Assembly (NCBI RefSeq): GCF_031143425.1
Contig: NC_090445.1
Location: 816,308,317-816,372,316 of the forward strand
DNA: 64,000 nt
DNA from: Pleurodeles waltl
Lineage: Eukaryota > Chordata > Amphibia > Caudata > Salamandridae
Direction: 5' to 3'
The stretch's first letter is position 1; the number at the start of each line of letters is the position of its first letter. The notes beneath the pieces were generated by a model. That model searched no databases. It worked only from the letters and a program-made list of their open reading frames with translations, and was not told the origin of the DNA. The translations under genes and the position numbers were made by a program. This document shows, one piece after another, positions 37,211-47,744 of the stretch.

Positions 37211-37543
37211 ACTATGGCCCTCATTGCGTCCCTTGCGGTCTGTGATAAAGTGGCAGTAATACCGCCAACAGGCTGGCGGTAAATACCACCAAAGTATGGC
37301 CATGGCAGAAAAATCTCTGAAAGACAGCCAATGTACCACACCGATTGCCAGGGTGGAAACAATAGCCACCACCGCGGTAGCTGCCTACAGCCAGGCGGAA
37401 GTCAATGTTCCGTCCACCATATTAAGACTCGTCAAACCGCCATTTTTTCTGGGGTGGTACCAATGACATTAAAAGCCTGGCAGAAACTGAGCTCAGAAGT
37501 GAAAGGACTCCCCATTTGAGATACAGAGAAGAACCACTCCACT

Positions 37544-37626
37544 ACGGAACCACAACTGCATGTTTTTCAGATGATATTTTATGTTCTGCTCCACCACGAA
37601 CACCAACGCCGATGAAGACGATGACG
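37544..37626 (+). pseudogene. Candidate 5' transposase exon of Harbinger C, decayed
   Basis: An 83-bp block ending at GTGAGT, the same length and phase as the block at 21237-21319 in A. It encodes EPQLHVFQMIFYVLLHHEH, but ATG has become ACG and two in-frame TGA codons follow. Similar residues and identical length argue for a real exon in the ancestor. Confidence 0.5.
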
Positions 37627-38048
37627 GTGAGTACAGCCACCTAGCACACAAGGGAGGTGGGGAGGAAAATGAGAGTGACACACACATGCACCACACACAC
37701 ACCATACACACACCCCATACACACAACCAGCTGCATAAGAAAACAAGTTTCCCCCCTATATCGGCTGAATAATGCAAGGACAAAACAATTTTCGCCAAAG
37801 TGTTTGTAAAAAGATCAACACAGAAGAAATAATAAGTTAGGCAATATAACAGATATATACAAATTTACAGAAAAAGGGACACAGCCCAGTTCTCAATTTA
37901 CGTGGGCCACATGGCCACAGGCCACAGTCCAAGGCCCCACTTGTCACCTGCTTCAATATGGTGAGAACACTGCAGGGGCATCAGTTGGTAAATAGGCAGA
38001 TACCTCAGGTGGATGGGGGGCACATCAGCCAGAAAATGAAACAAAACC

Positions 38049-40268
38049 ACTGGTTCTGGAGGGGGCAAGATGCCCTGTGCTTGATCCTGGGAAATGATGG
38101 GCCACAGTCTGTCGAGTGGGTGTCTTGCCCACTGGTTCTGGAGGGGGAAACATGCCCTGTGCTTGATCCTGGGGAGTGATGGGCCACAGTCTGTCGAGTG
38201 GGTGTCTTGCCCACTGATTCTGGATGGGGCAACCTGCCCTGTGCTTGATCCTGGGGAGTGATGGGCCACAGTCTGTCGAGTGGGTTTCTTGCCCACTGGT
38301 TCTGGATGGGGTAACCTGCCCTGTGCTTGATCCTGGGGAGTGATGGGCCACAGTCTGTCGAGTGGGTGTCTTGTCCACTGGTTCTGGATGGGGTAACCTG
38401 CCCTGTGCTTGATCCTGGGGAGTGATGGGCCACAGTCTGTCGAGTGGGTGTCTTGCCTTCTGGTTCTGCAGGGGGCAACATGCCCTGTGCTTGATCCTGG
38501 GGAGTGTTGGGCCACAGTCTGTGGAGTGGGTGTCTTGCCCACTTGTTCTGGATGGGGCAACCTGCCCTGTGCTTGATTCTGGAGAGTGATGGGCCACAGT
38601 CTGTCGAGTGGGTGTCTTGCCCACTGGTTCTGGATGGGGCAACCTGCCCTGTGCTTGATCCTGGGGAGTGATGGGCCACAGTCTGTCGAGTGGGTGTCTT
38701 GCCCACTGGTTCTGGAGGGGGCAACATGCCCTGTGCTTGATCCTGGGGAGTGATGGGCCACAGTCTGTCAAGTGGGTGTCTTGTCCACTGGTTCTGGATG
38801 GGGTAACCTGCCCTGTGCTTGATCCTGGGGAGTGATGGGCCACAGTCTGTCGAGTGGGTTTCTTGCCCACTGGTTCTGGAGGGGGCAACATGCCCTGTGC
38901 TTGATCCTGGGGAGTGATGGGCCACAGTCTGTCGAGTGGGTGTCTTGCCCACTGGTTCTGGATGGGGCAACCTGCCCTGTGCTTGATGGGGAGTGATGGG
39001 CCACAGTCTGTCGAGTGGGTTTCTTGCCCACTGGTTCTGGATGGGGTAACCTGCCCTGTGCTTGATCCTGGGGAGTGATGGGCCACAGTCTGTCGAGTGG
39101 GTGTCTTGTCCACTGGTTCTGGATGGGGTAACCTGCCCTGTGCTTGATCCTGGGGAGTGATGGGCCACAGTCTGTCGAGTGGGTGTCTTGCCTTCTGGTT
39201 CTGCAGGGGGCAACATGCCCTGTGCTTGATCCTGGGGAGTGTTGGGCCACAGTCTGTGGAGTGGGTGTCTTGCCCACTTGTTCTGGATGGGGCAACCTGC
39301 CCTGTGCTTGATTCTGGAGAGTGATGGGCCACAGTCTGTCGAGTGGGTGTCTTGCCCACTGGTTCTGGATGGGGCAACCTGCCCTGTGCTTGATCCTGGG
39401 GAGTGATGGGCCACAGTCTGTCGAGTGGGTGTCTTGCCCACTGGTTCTGGAGGGGGCAACATGCCCTGTGCTTGATCCTGGGGAGTGATGGGCCACAGTC
39501 TGTCAAGTGGGTGTCTTGTCCACTGGTTCTGGATGGGGTAACCTGCCCTGTGCTTGATCCTGGGGAGTGATGGGCCACAGTCTGTCGAGTGGGTTTCTTG
39601 CCCACTGGTTCTGGAGGGGGCAACATGCCCTGTGCTTGATCCTGGGGAGTGATGGGCCACAGTCTGTCGAGTGGGTGTCTTGCCCACTGGTTCTGGATGG
39701 GGCAACCTGCCCTGTGCTTGATGGGGAGTGATGGGCCACAGTCTGTTGAGTGGGTGTCTTGCCCACTGGTTCTGGAGGGGGCAACATACCCTGTGCTTGA
39801 TCCTAGGGAGTGATGGGCCACAGTCTGTCGAGTGGGTGTCTTGCCCACTGGTTCTGGATGGGGCAACCTGCCCTGTGCTTGATCCTGGGGAGTGATGAGC
39901 CACAGTCTGTCGAGTGGGTGTCTTGCCCACTGGTTCTGGATGAGGCAACCAGCCCTGTGCTTGATGGGGAGTGATGGGCCAAAGTCTGTCGAGTGGGTGT
40001 CTTGCCCACTGGTTCTGGAGGGGGCAACATGCCCTGTGCTTGATCCTGGGGAGTGATGGGCCACAGTCTGTCGAGTGGGTGTCTTGCCCACTGGTTCTGG
40101 ATGGGGCAACCTGCCCTGTGCTTGATCCTGGGGAGTGATGAGCCACAGTCTGTCGAGTGGGTGTCTTGCCCACTGGTTCTGGATGGGGCAACCTGCCCTG
40201 TGCTTGATGGGGAGTGATGGGCCACAGTCTGTCAAGTGGGTGTCTTGCCCACTGGTTCTGGAGGGGGC
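38049..40268. repeat. 82-bp satellite array, 27 units, with higher-order repeats
   Basis: Units starting actggttctgg recur from 38049 to 40251. Most are 82 bp; four units are 79 bp because a cct-type triplet is missing from the tgcttgatcctgg phrase. Marker variants recur at exactly 735 bp (38295, 39030, 39765; nine units each), and then a three-unit 243-bp block repeats (39765, 40008, 40251). The unit has no stop codon in any minus-strand frame, which yields overlapping artificial open frames of about 800 codons. Confidence 0.97.
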
Positions 40269-40326
40269 AAGGCGCACAGCAGCCCATGGAGGCAGGTCTA
40301 CATTTTGTCCGCCGGTGGTGACGGAT

Positions 40327-40577
40327 GCACAGTGGTGGTGCTGCTGGTGGGGGGAGGCTCCTGCACATCCCCTGCAACTCGGACGGTTGCACAGTGGTGG
40401 TGCTGCTGGTGGAGGGAGGCTTCTACACATCCCCTGCACCATCGGACGGATGCAGAGTGGTGGTGCTGCTGGTGGGGGGAGGCTCCTGCACATACCCTGC
40501 ACCCTCGGACGGATGCACAGTGGTGGTGCTGCTGGTGGGGGGAGGCTCCTGCACATCCCCTGCACCCTTGGACGGAT
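40327..40577. repeat. 63-bp tandem array, four units
   Basis: Phrases gcacagtggtggtgctgctgg recur at 40327, 40389, 40452, 40515 and (partial) 40578, period 62-63 bp (21 codons). Read on the minus strand the frame is open and continuous with the 82-bp array. Confidence 0.93.
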
Positions 40578-40610
40578 GCACAACCATGATTGGTGGTGGG
40601 GGCTTCGTCA

Positions 40611-40850
40611 CAGCTGCTGGTCCAGGCTCCTTCCCCTTCCTGTCTGCTGGTGCAGGCTCCTTGCCCTTCCTGCCTGCTGGTGAAGGCTCCTTGCTCTTCC
40701 TGCCTGCTGGTGTAGGTTCCTTGCCCTTTCGGGTGGAAGGTGCAGGCTCCTTGACCTTTCGGTGGCAGGTATAGACTCTTTGCCTTTCTTGCCTGCTGGG
40801 GAAGGCTCCTTCCCCTTTAGGCTGGCTGGTGCAGGCTCCTTCCCCTTTAG
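40611..40850 (-). repeat. 30-bp coding minisatellite in Myb gene 2 tail
   Basis: About eight units of 30 bp (ggtgcaggctccttgccctt type). On the minus strand the upstream units encode KGKEPAPA-like ten-residue repeats, related to KGKEAPPA repeats at the same place in A. Confidence 0.88.
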
Positions 40851-41131
40851 TACATGTGGCCTGGATCCCTTTCCACCATGAGTGGGTGCGGTTAGGACTA
40901 GGCCCGTGGACTCTGTGGCTGAGGTGCTTGACTGGGTTTGTGATACCCTAGCCATACGTGCAGGGCAAAGGGGGAGGGGGAGGGAAGAGGTCAATGGTGG
41001 ATAGGAACAGTGTTAAGGGACATTTGGGTGTGAAGAGGGAGAAGGAATTGGAATGGTGGATGTGAGAGTGGTTGTTGGAGGTGTCTGTCTGCTGGATTTG
41101 GGTGCAGGTGCATGGGCTGTATGCTGTTGTG

Positions 41132-41552
41132 GGGTGAAAAAAAAAACTGATGGATTAAACCCAGATCTGTGACTGGGAGTGAATGTTTGATTTGTTCTCC
41201 ATTCGGTCCATCAACTGTTCTTTTTGTGTTTGTCGCCCCAAGTGGGAAGGGTATGCCCAGACGTGGGTCCCGTGCTCACTATGCCACCAGATTCAAGCTA
41301 GCCTGGCTGAAGAGGGGTGATACCCCGAAACCGGTTCCAGGATGCTTGTTTCTGGTCCAGGGAGGACCTGGTCTGGCAGTTCGGGCTGGACTGTTCCCAT
41401 GGGAAACAGGGTGAAGACTGATTTGCATATGACTGGGTCCAAACTGGAATGGCATGGTGAGCAAAAAAACTGATGGATCAAACCCAGATCTGTGACTGGG
41501 GGTGAATGTTTGATTTGTTCTCCATTCCGTCCATCAACTCTTCTTTTTGCGA
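41132..41552. mobile_element. 421-bp insertion with TTGTG duplication and an internal 322-bp direct repeat
   Basis: TTGTG at 41127-41131 is repeated at 41553-41557, and the flanks joined across it match the uninterrupted sequence of copy B (near 28300). The ends are a loose inverted repeat (tgaaaaaaaaaactgatgga against, read inward, gcaaaaagaagagttgatgg). The first about 90 bases recur at 41469, so it is about 1.3 units of a 322-bp tandem repeat. No coding frame. It is either a non-autonomous DNA element with tandem body or a satellite fragment that was integrated. Confidence 0.8.
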
Positions 41553-43962
41553 TTGTGAGGTGGATGGCTGTTGGGTGTCTGAGTGCTTGAGTTTGTGTAC
41601 TTTAGGGGGGACAGACACAGTTGGAGAAGACACAGGGGATGTGTGCATGGGTGTTGTGGAGGTGTCTGCCAGTAAGGTGTGTGTTCTGCTTGGTGTGGTG
41701 ATGCTGGTAGTGGATGATGATGTAGTGCATGCAGGTGTGAGTGTGGACGTGGTTGGGAAGGAGGTGGTGGAGGGGAGAAGGGGGAGACAGTGGAAACAGT
41801 GGACGTTGTTGTGTCTGCAACTGGATGGTGTTTGAGTGAGTGCCTGTGTGATGAAGTGTGGTGCTTGTGTTTGCCTGTGACACTCTTGGGTGTTGTTTTG
41901 TGCGCATGCTCGTCTGTATGTGTGCCTGGGATAGGTTGGGGTTGAGGGGAATGGGACTGGGCACTGGAAGTTGGAGGGGGCGGTAGAAACAGGGACAATG
42001 GCTGCCATCAGAGAGGAGGCCAGAGCCTGAATCGATCACTGTTGGGCCGCCAATCAAGTGTGAATGCCCTCCAGAAATGCATTAGATTGTTGCATCTGGA
42101 CTGCCAGCCCCTGGATGGCATTCACAATGGTTGACTGCCCTACAGAGATGGATCTCAGGAGGTCAATCGCCTCCTCACTCAGAGCAGCAGGGTTGACTGG
42201 GGCAGGGCATAGAGGTGCCTAGGGTGAAGGAGATGCCCACCCTCCTAGGTGAGCGGGCATGGGCAACTCGATGAGGGGCTGCTGATAGGGCAGTGCTGGT
42301 ACGGGGGTGGCGGCTGTAGCTGGGGTGGTCACAGGAGTGTCCGCCACTACCAGGGAGCTTCCATCGGAGAAGGTATCTGTCTCTGAAGTGTCCCCTCAAG
42401 TCTCCGCTGTGGTGCTCCTCTCGCCCTCCACCCCACTGGTGCCCTCAGCATCAGTGGACTCTGCCTCCTGGGTCCTACAAGGTTGCAGCTCCCTCCATTG
42501 CCGGTGCCTCTGCTCCTCCGTCAGATGATACTAATGCACATAAGGACAGGATGACAAAACAAGAAAGGGAGGAGAGAGACAAAGGATGCACTGGGTCAAT
42601 GGCTGAACCAACACCACCGTTGGTGTACACAGCACACTCACACACATGGAACAGTCCTATGCACAATGCATTGCACTACCAGAGAAATAGCTTGCCACCA
42701 AGGCATGGGGAGGGGCACACACCACCAAATGCAGCACACCCGGGACCAACGCAGCCCTGACCAGTAGTGGATGCCTATGAGCTAGGAGGCAGGATTATCC
42801 CTTCAGAACCCTAGCCACCAGGGGACCTACGTTAGAATGTCAGGCCTGGCCTAGGGGCACCCACTAACACACATCCACCACCCGGATACCACCCTACCAT
42901 GCATAAGTTGTAATGATGGGCACTGTACTCACCCCCTTGTGGCTCCTGTGATGCCGTCAAGCACCCATCCAGCTCTGGATAGGCCACCACCAGTATGTGG
43001 GCCATCGGAGGGTCAGGGTTCGACGGGCACCCCTTCCTCATTGGGAGGCCATACCCAGCTGGGCCTCCACCGTCTTTCGTGCCCAGCATCTCAGGTCCTT
43101 CCACCATTTGCGACAGTTGGTGCTCCATCTGCCATAGACCATTAGGGTCCGCACCTCCTTGGCGATGGCACGCCATATACCCTTCTTTTCATGGGCGCTG
43201 ACCTGCAGAGGCAATACACACAGGAAAATACCATTAGACAAACATTCCTGCCTGCCACACATATGGCCCACCATACCCGTTCCCATCACCTTTGCCACAC
43301 ACATGGCCCAGCACACAACCTGTACGCCGCCAAGAGGACATCCACCCACCCCCCTTACACAAGGCCTTCACACAGAACTCCATGCATTCATGCCACATGC
43401 ATTGTGCTCACAGTGTACTCACCTGTTGGTCTGGAGGCCCATACAGCAGTCTGTACTGGGGTAGGACCTCATCTGCCAGTCTCTCCAACTCCTCCAAAGT
43501 GAAGGCTGGGGCCCTTTCCCCGGTCACATGGGCCATTGTAGGCTCCAGACACAGGTCACAGCAGCACATGCAGTATAGGTCCTCTCCTATGGAAGGTCAG
43601 GTAGCAAGTGAGGAATCAGAGAGAAAATGGTGGTCACGTCCACGGCGGTGCATACCGTCACCGCCGGCGTAGATCACCATTGGCCACTGTACCCCATTGG
43701 GCCCAATGTTAACCAATGAGGAGTTGCACGACGGTTCCCGACCGCCACCCACAACAGCGCACAATGTCAGTGGAATTACCCCACTTCCACCTGAACCTCT
43801 GCACAGGACAAGCAGATGCCATCTCGGGGGGCAGGCCCTTGAATAATGCTGCATCGCAAGTTATATTAGCACATACTGGACAAATCACACTGACCCATTA
43901 CATGCCACTGTGTAGCTCCATTGTTCAGTTTGTGACCGGCTCCTCAGTCTTTTGTCCCTTGG

Positions 43963-45073
43963 ATTCCTATCGCTGGGGATGAATAGGAGATGGAAACATA
44001 CTCCTCTGTACAGACCCCTGATGGACTTGGCAACACTGGAGGACAGTCACATTATCCTTAGCTATAGACTTGACAGGGCCACAATCACAGAGCTGTGTGC
44101 CCAGTTAGAACCTGACCTGATATCTGCTATCCGTAACCCCACTGGGGTCCCCTCTCTTGTGCAAGAGCTATCAGTACTTCATTTCCTGGCGGCTGATTCT
44201 TTCCAGGTGAAAGTGGGCTTGGCAGCAGGAATGTCACATCCAATGTTCTCAAACGTGCTGACAAGAGTGTTGTCTGCCCTGATAAAACACATGTGCAGCT
44301 ACATTGTTTTCCTCCTGGTTGAGTATTTGGCCACTGTGAAGGCTGAGTTTTATGCAATGAGACATATCCCCAACATAACTGGGGCAATTGATGGAACACA
44401 TATTGCATTCATCCTCCCCTCAGCAAAATAAACAGGTGTTCAGGAATCGTAAGAGTTTCTACTCCATGAATGTACAGATGGTGTGCTTGGCGGACCAGCA
44501 CATCTCCCACGTCAATGCTAAGTATCCTGGGTCAGTGCATGATGTCTTTTTCCTGAGAAATAGCAGCATCCCAAATGTGATGGGCCAACTACAGAGGCAC
44601 AGGGTGTGGCCTATAGGTGAGCCCTGGTTCCCACCCAGTAGAAGTTGGTGTATGGATATGATGAGGGCCATATAGGATAGTGTGTGGCTAAATGTTGCCC
44701 CTCAATATTTGCAGGTGACTCTGGTTACCCAAACCTATCATGGCTGCTGACCCCTGTGAGGAATGCCAGGACAAGGGCAGAAGAACGTTATAATGAGGCA
44801 CATGTGCGAACCAGAAGGATCATTGAAAGGACCTTTGGCCTTCCATCTAAAAGGTGGTTCCCTGTGCTACTCACCAAAGAAGGTCTGTCAGATAGTGGTG
44901 GCATGCTGCATGTTGCATAACCTGGCCCTCAGATGTATGTCCCATTCCTGCAGTAGGAGGAGGCTGGAGATGCCTGTGTGCCAGCCTAAGACACTGTGGA
45001 CAGTGAGGATGAGGAGGCAGAGGATGAGGATGAGGACAACAGAACATATGTGATCCGACAATACTTCCAATGA
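43963..45073 (+). pseudogene. Harbinger C: HARBI1-type DDE transposase, broken, with intron
   Basis: The body opens MNRRWKHTPLYRPLMDL with intact N-terminal helices (DRATITELCAQLEPDL, VQELSVLHFLAADSFQ, GMSHPMFSNVL) and the first Asp in GAIDGTHIAF. A frameshift follows at about 44410, then NRKSFYSMNVQMVCLADQ, SVHDVFFLRNS (second Asp) and QRHRVWPIG. A 98-bp intron (44617-44714; GTGAGC...TTTGCAG) is followed by [14 protein letters not shown] and [11 protein letters not shown] (Glu present). A deletion near 44845 and frameshifts damage the C-terminus, which ends in an acidic stretch and a TTCCAATGA stop at 45073. The acceptor before the body is GG instead of AG at 43961-43962. Confidence 0.9.
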
Positions 45074-45495
45074 CACACAGGGAGACCAGTGTTACTTCAC
45101 ATTTCAATGACTTTGGTTGTAATTTGTGCTGCAATGGCATGCTGATATTTCCACTTCTGTGCCCACTTACTGTTCCCTCTGGAAATTCAGTTTGCAGATG
45201 TTGGTGACCTGACATATATTCATGGTGTGATCACTACAGCCAGCTACAGGTCATTAATCTATGCTCATTCTTTGTACAGTTGATTTACAATGTTTGTACC
45301 TGTTTCAATGAATACATATTTGATATACATGACATACTCCAAATGTTTTTTTCAAAGGGTGTTTATTCAAGTGCTGATATATAGAGGGGCAAGTGTAATG
45401 AGATGGGGTGATGATGAAGGAAAGTCCAGGGTATTGTTCCAGTCTCTTTGAAGCACAGGTGCATTGTCCAAGGGGGCATAGGAAGGGGAGCAATG

Positions 45496-47090
45496 TCAGT
45501 TCAAGGTGGACAGGGTGACAGAGTGGGACACAAGGGTGACAATCAGGAGAGTTGCATTTCCTGGTAGTGGTCTTGGCAAGTGGCTCTGGCTTCTGTCTGG
45601 ATCGCAGGGAATTTTTGCAGGGTTGTTTACCTCCTGCAGGGGGAGGGGTGGCCTGTGAGTCCTGTAGCAGGCCTCCTGGCTGCTAGCGGCAGCAGAGGAG
45701 GAAGGCTGTTCAGATGCCCGGCTAGTGGCAGGGGCCCGCTGGTGTGAGACTGGCTCCCTCATAATACTGGCCATGTCTGCCAGCACCCCTGCTATGGAGA
45801 TCAGGGTGTTGTTAATGGCCTGCAAATCCTCCCTGATTCCCTGGTAGTGTCCCTCCTGCATCCGCCTGTTCTCCTGCACATTGTCCAGGATCTGGCCCAT
45901 CATGTCCTGGGAATGCTCTTAGGCTCCCAGGACCTTGGAGAGTGACTCCTGGAGTGTCGGTTCCCCGGGCCTCTCCTGTCCCTGGTGCACAGCAGTCCTC
46001 CCAATGTCCCTGGTGGCCTGTGCCTCTGTCCCCTCAACCGTGTGCCCACTGCCACTGACCCCAGGGCCTTGATTGTCTTGGGGGTGAGGTGTGTCCTGGG
46101 GTCCCTGTAGAGGTGGACACACTGCTGAATGACGTGTCCTGGGGACAGAGGTATGGATACTCTGGGTGGGTGCTGTGGTGGTGTTTCCTGATGGGGGAGG
46201 CTCTGTGGTGATGTGTGACTGGGCCTGTGGAACTGGCTGTCCAGTGGTCCCTGATGGGCCAGATAGGTCATCCAAATCTTGAAGACCAGAGTTGCTGTCT
46301 TCACTGTGGGCCTCTTCAGTTGGGAGACTGGATAATGCTGGCACCTCCTCTCAGCTGACATTGGCTGAGGTACCTGTGGGGATGTAAATGATGTGTTATA
46401 GTTTAAGTGTCTTACATATTGTACATCCATGGCTTCCACTCTATGTTTGGATTTGCCCTTCCAGCTTTCACTTGTGTGTGTTAGTGTATGGTTAGATAGT
46501 TAATTCTCTATGGTGTGCATGCGTTGGTGATGAGTGCCCACGCAGGGCTGTGGGGGGTGTCCATGCATTGGTACAGCATGCAGGGCTTGGCATTGGGATG
46601 AGTAAATTGTGATGGTGGGGTGTGTGGGATGTAGTGGAGTGATGGGGGTGAGGTTGAGCGTATGTGATGGCATGCAGGTAGGGGGGTGATAATAGTGGAG
46701 AGTTGACTTACCAGAGTCCAGTCCTCCTCCGACTCCGGCCAGGCCCTCAGGATACAGTATTGCCAAGACTTACTCCTCCCATGCTGTGAGTTCTGGGGAA
46801 GGGGGTGGGGGTCAATCGCCAGTCCTGTGGATAGAGAGCTGGTGTCTTGCTGCTATGGAACATACCTTTCCCCGTAGGTTGTTCCACCTCTTCCTGATGT
46901 CATCCCTTGTTCTTGGGTGCTGTCCCACTGCGTTCACCCTGTTCACGATTCTCCGCCAAAGCTCCATCTTCCTTGCTATAGATATTTGCTGCACTTGTGC
47001 TCCAAATAGCTGTGGCTCTACCCTGACAATTTCCTACACCATGACCCTTAGCTCCTCCTCTGTGAAACGGAGGTGTCTTTGTGGTGCCAT
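45496..47090 (-). pseudogene. Harbinger C: Myb/SANT-like gene 1, several stops
   Basis: Exon 1 (46712-47090, 379 bp as in A and B) starts MAPQRRRFTEEELRVMV, then a stop, EIVRVEPQLFGAQVQQ, KMELWRRIVNRVNAV, DDIRKRWNNLRGKVCS, and two further stops in the linker before a GTAAGT donor. Exon 2 (45496-46373, after a ccacag acceptor) is open apart from a TAA near 45918. It has the same Pro/Gln/Ser-rich middle, the helical segment ILDNVQENRRMQEGHYQGIR and a basic then hydrophobic end (ATLLIVTLVSHSVTLSTLN). Splice sites and exon sizes match B. Confidence 0.84.
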
Positions 47091-47744
47091 TGGTGTTATG
47101 TGATGCGTGTTGGTGAGGGTGTGTTGGGTAATGTGGTGGGTTGTGTGATGTGGAGTGCGTGAGGGGTGTATGGGTGTATGTGGTATGTGTGTCTAGTTGT
47201 CTCTGTGCTCTCCTTCTCAGTCTCCTGGTGGCATTTGTTGTATGTAAGGGGTTGTGGGTAATGTGGGTGTGTGTTTTATAGTGGTGTGGGTGTGGTTTGT
47301 ATATGGTTGTCAGGTGTGTTTTTGGTACTGTCCAATGTAGTGTTGTTTTGTATGTGGGTGTCCATTCTGAGCGCGGCGGTGTGTACCGCCACTGGTTTAC
47401 CGCTGTTGAATGTCCGCCTTGGTGATTTGTGGGTCATAATGTGATGGGCATTGTTCTGTTGGCGTAACAGTGTGGGTTTTTGGACCGCCAGTTTATCACT
47501 GACCTTTGGTCTGGCGGATTTGTGTATGTGGCTGTATTCTGTCGGATTGGTGTGTGTGTGACATAATATGGTGAACGGATATTCGCCAGCGCGGCAGTAA
47601 ATTGGCGATCGTCAGTGCGGCTGTAAGCGGGATTTAGCCATACATTTATGAGTTAGTGTGCCTTCACAGTGCAATAAAACAAAAAATGTGTTTCACGTGT
47701 AGGCTTTGCTTGGCAGTTCCTTAACAGTACTTGATGGGATTTAA

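Larger units (their letters stand above)
40608..43536 (-). pseudogene. Harbinger C: Myb/SANT-like gene 2, broken
   Basis: Exon 1 (43423-43536, 114 bp as in A and B) encodes MAHVTGERAPAFTLEELERL and ends at GTGAGT. Exon 2 (42933-43202, 270 bp, one base short) encodes VSAHEKKGIWRAIAKEVRTL, then STNCRKWWKDLRCWARKTVE, then a TGA after MASQ and a frameshift. Exon 3 starts about 42530, with SPRRVGISFTLGT near 42230 and the SEEAIDLLRS segment near 42185-42150. It then runs through Thr/His-rich sequence, is interrupted by the 421-bp insertion (41132-41552), and ends in KGKEPAPA repeats with a TGA at 40608-40610. After that single stop the same frame stays open for about 850 codons through the 63- and 82-bp arrays. 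Confidence 0.78.
37216..47656 (+). mobile_element. Harbinger element C (transposase on plus strand), largest copy
   Basis: Left end GGCCCTCATTGCGTCCCTTG. The right end is degenerate (reads inward CTAACTCATAAATGTATGG) but aligns with the ends of A and B. Flanks TAT and TGT could be a decayed 3-bp duplication. Order: candidate 5' exon (37544-37626), 82-bp satellite (38049-40268), smaller arrays, Myb gene 2 on minus, transposase on plus (43963-45073), Myb gene 1 on minus (45496-47090). It owes its size (10.4 kb) to the satellite and to a 421-bp insertion at 41132. Confidence 0.88.

Noticed and set aside
38049..40268. CRISPR array
   Set aside because: The repeats are contiguous with no unique spacers, and the context is eukaryotic transposon DNA.
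38005..40583. Two overlapping minus-strand open frames of about 800 and 850 codons taken as real genes
   Set aside because: They repeat the same peptides in different frames because the 82-bp unit has no stop codon and is not a multiple of three. They are satellite artefacts.
15320..47090. Domesticated host genes (HARBI1 or NAIF1 orthologues)
   Set aside because: Each copy lies between Harbinger TIRs with target duplications and carries disabling mutations, so they are transposon genes.
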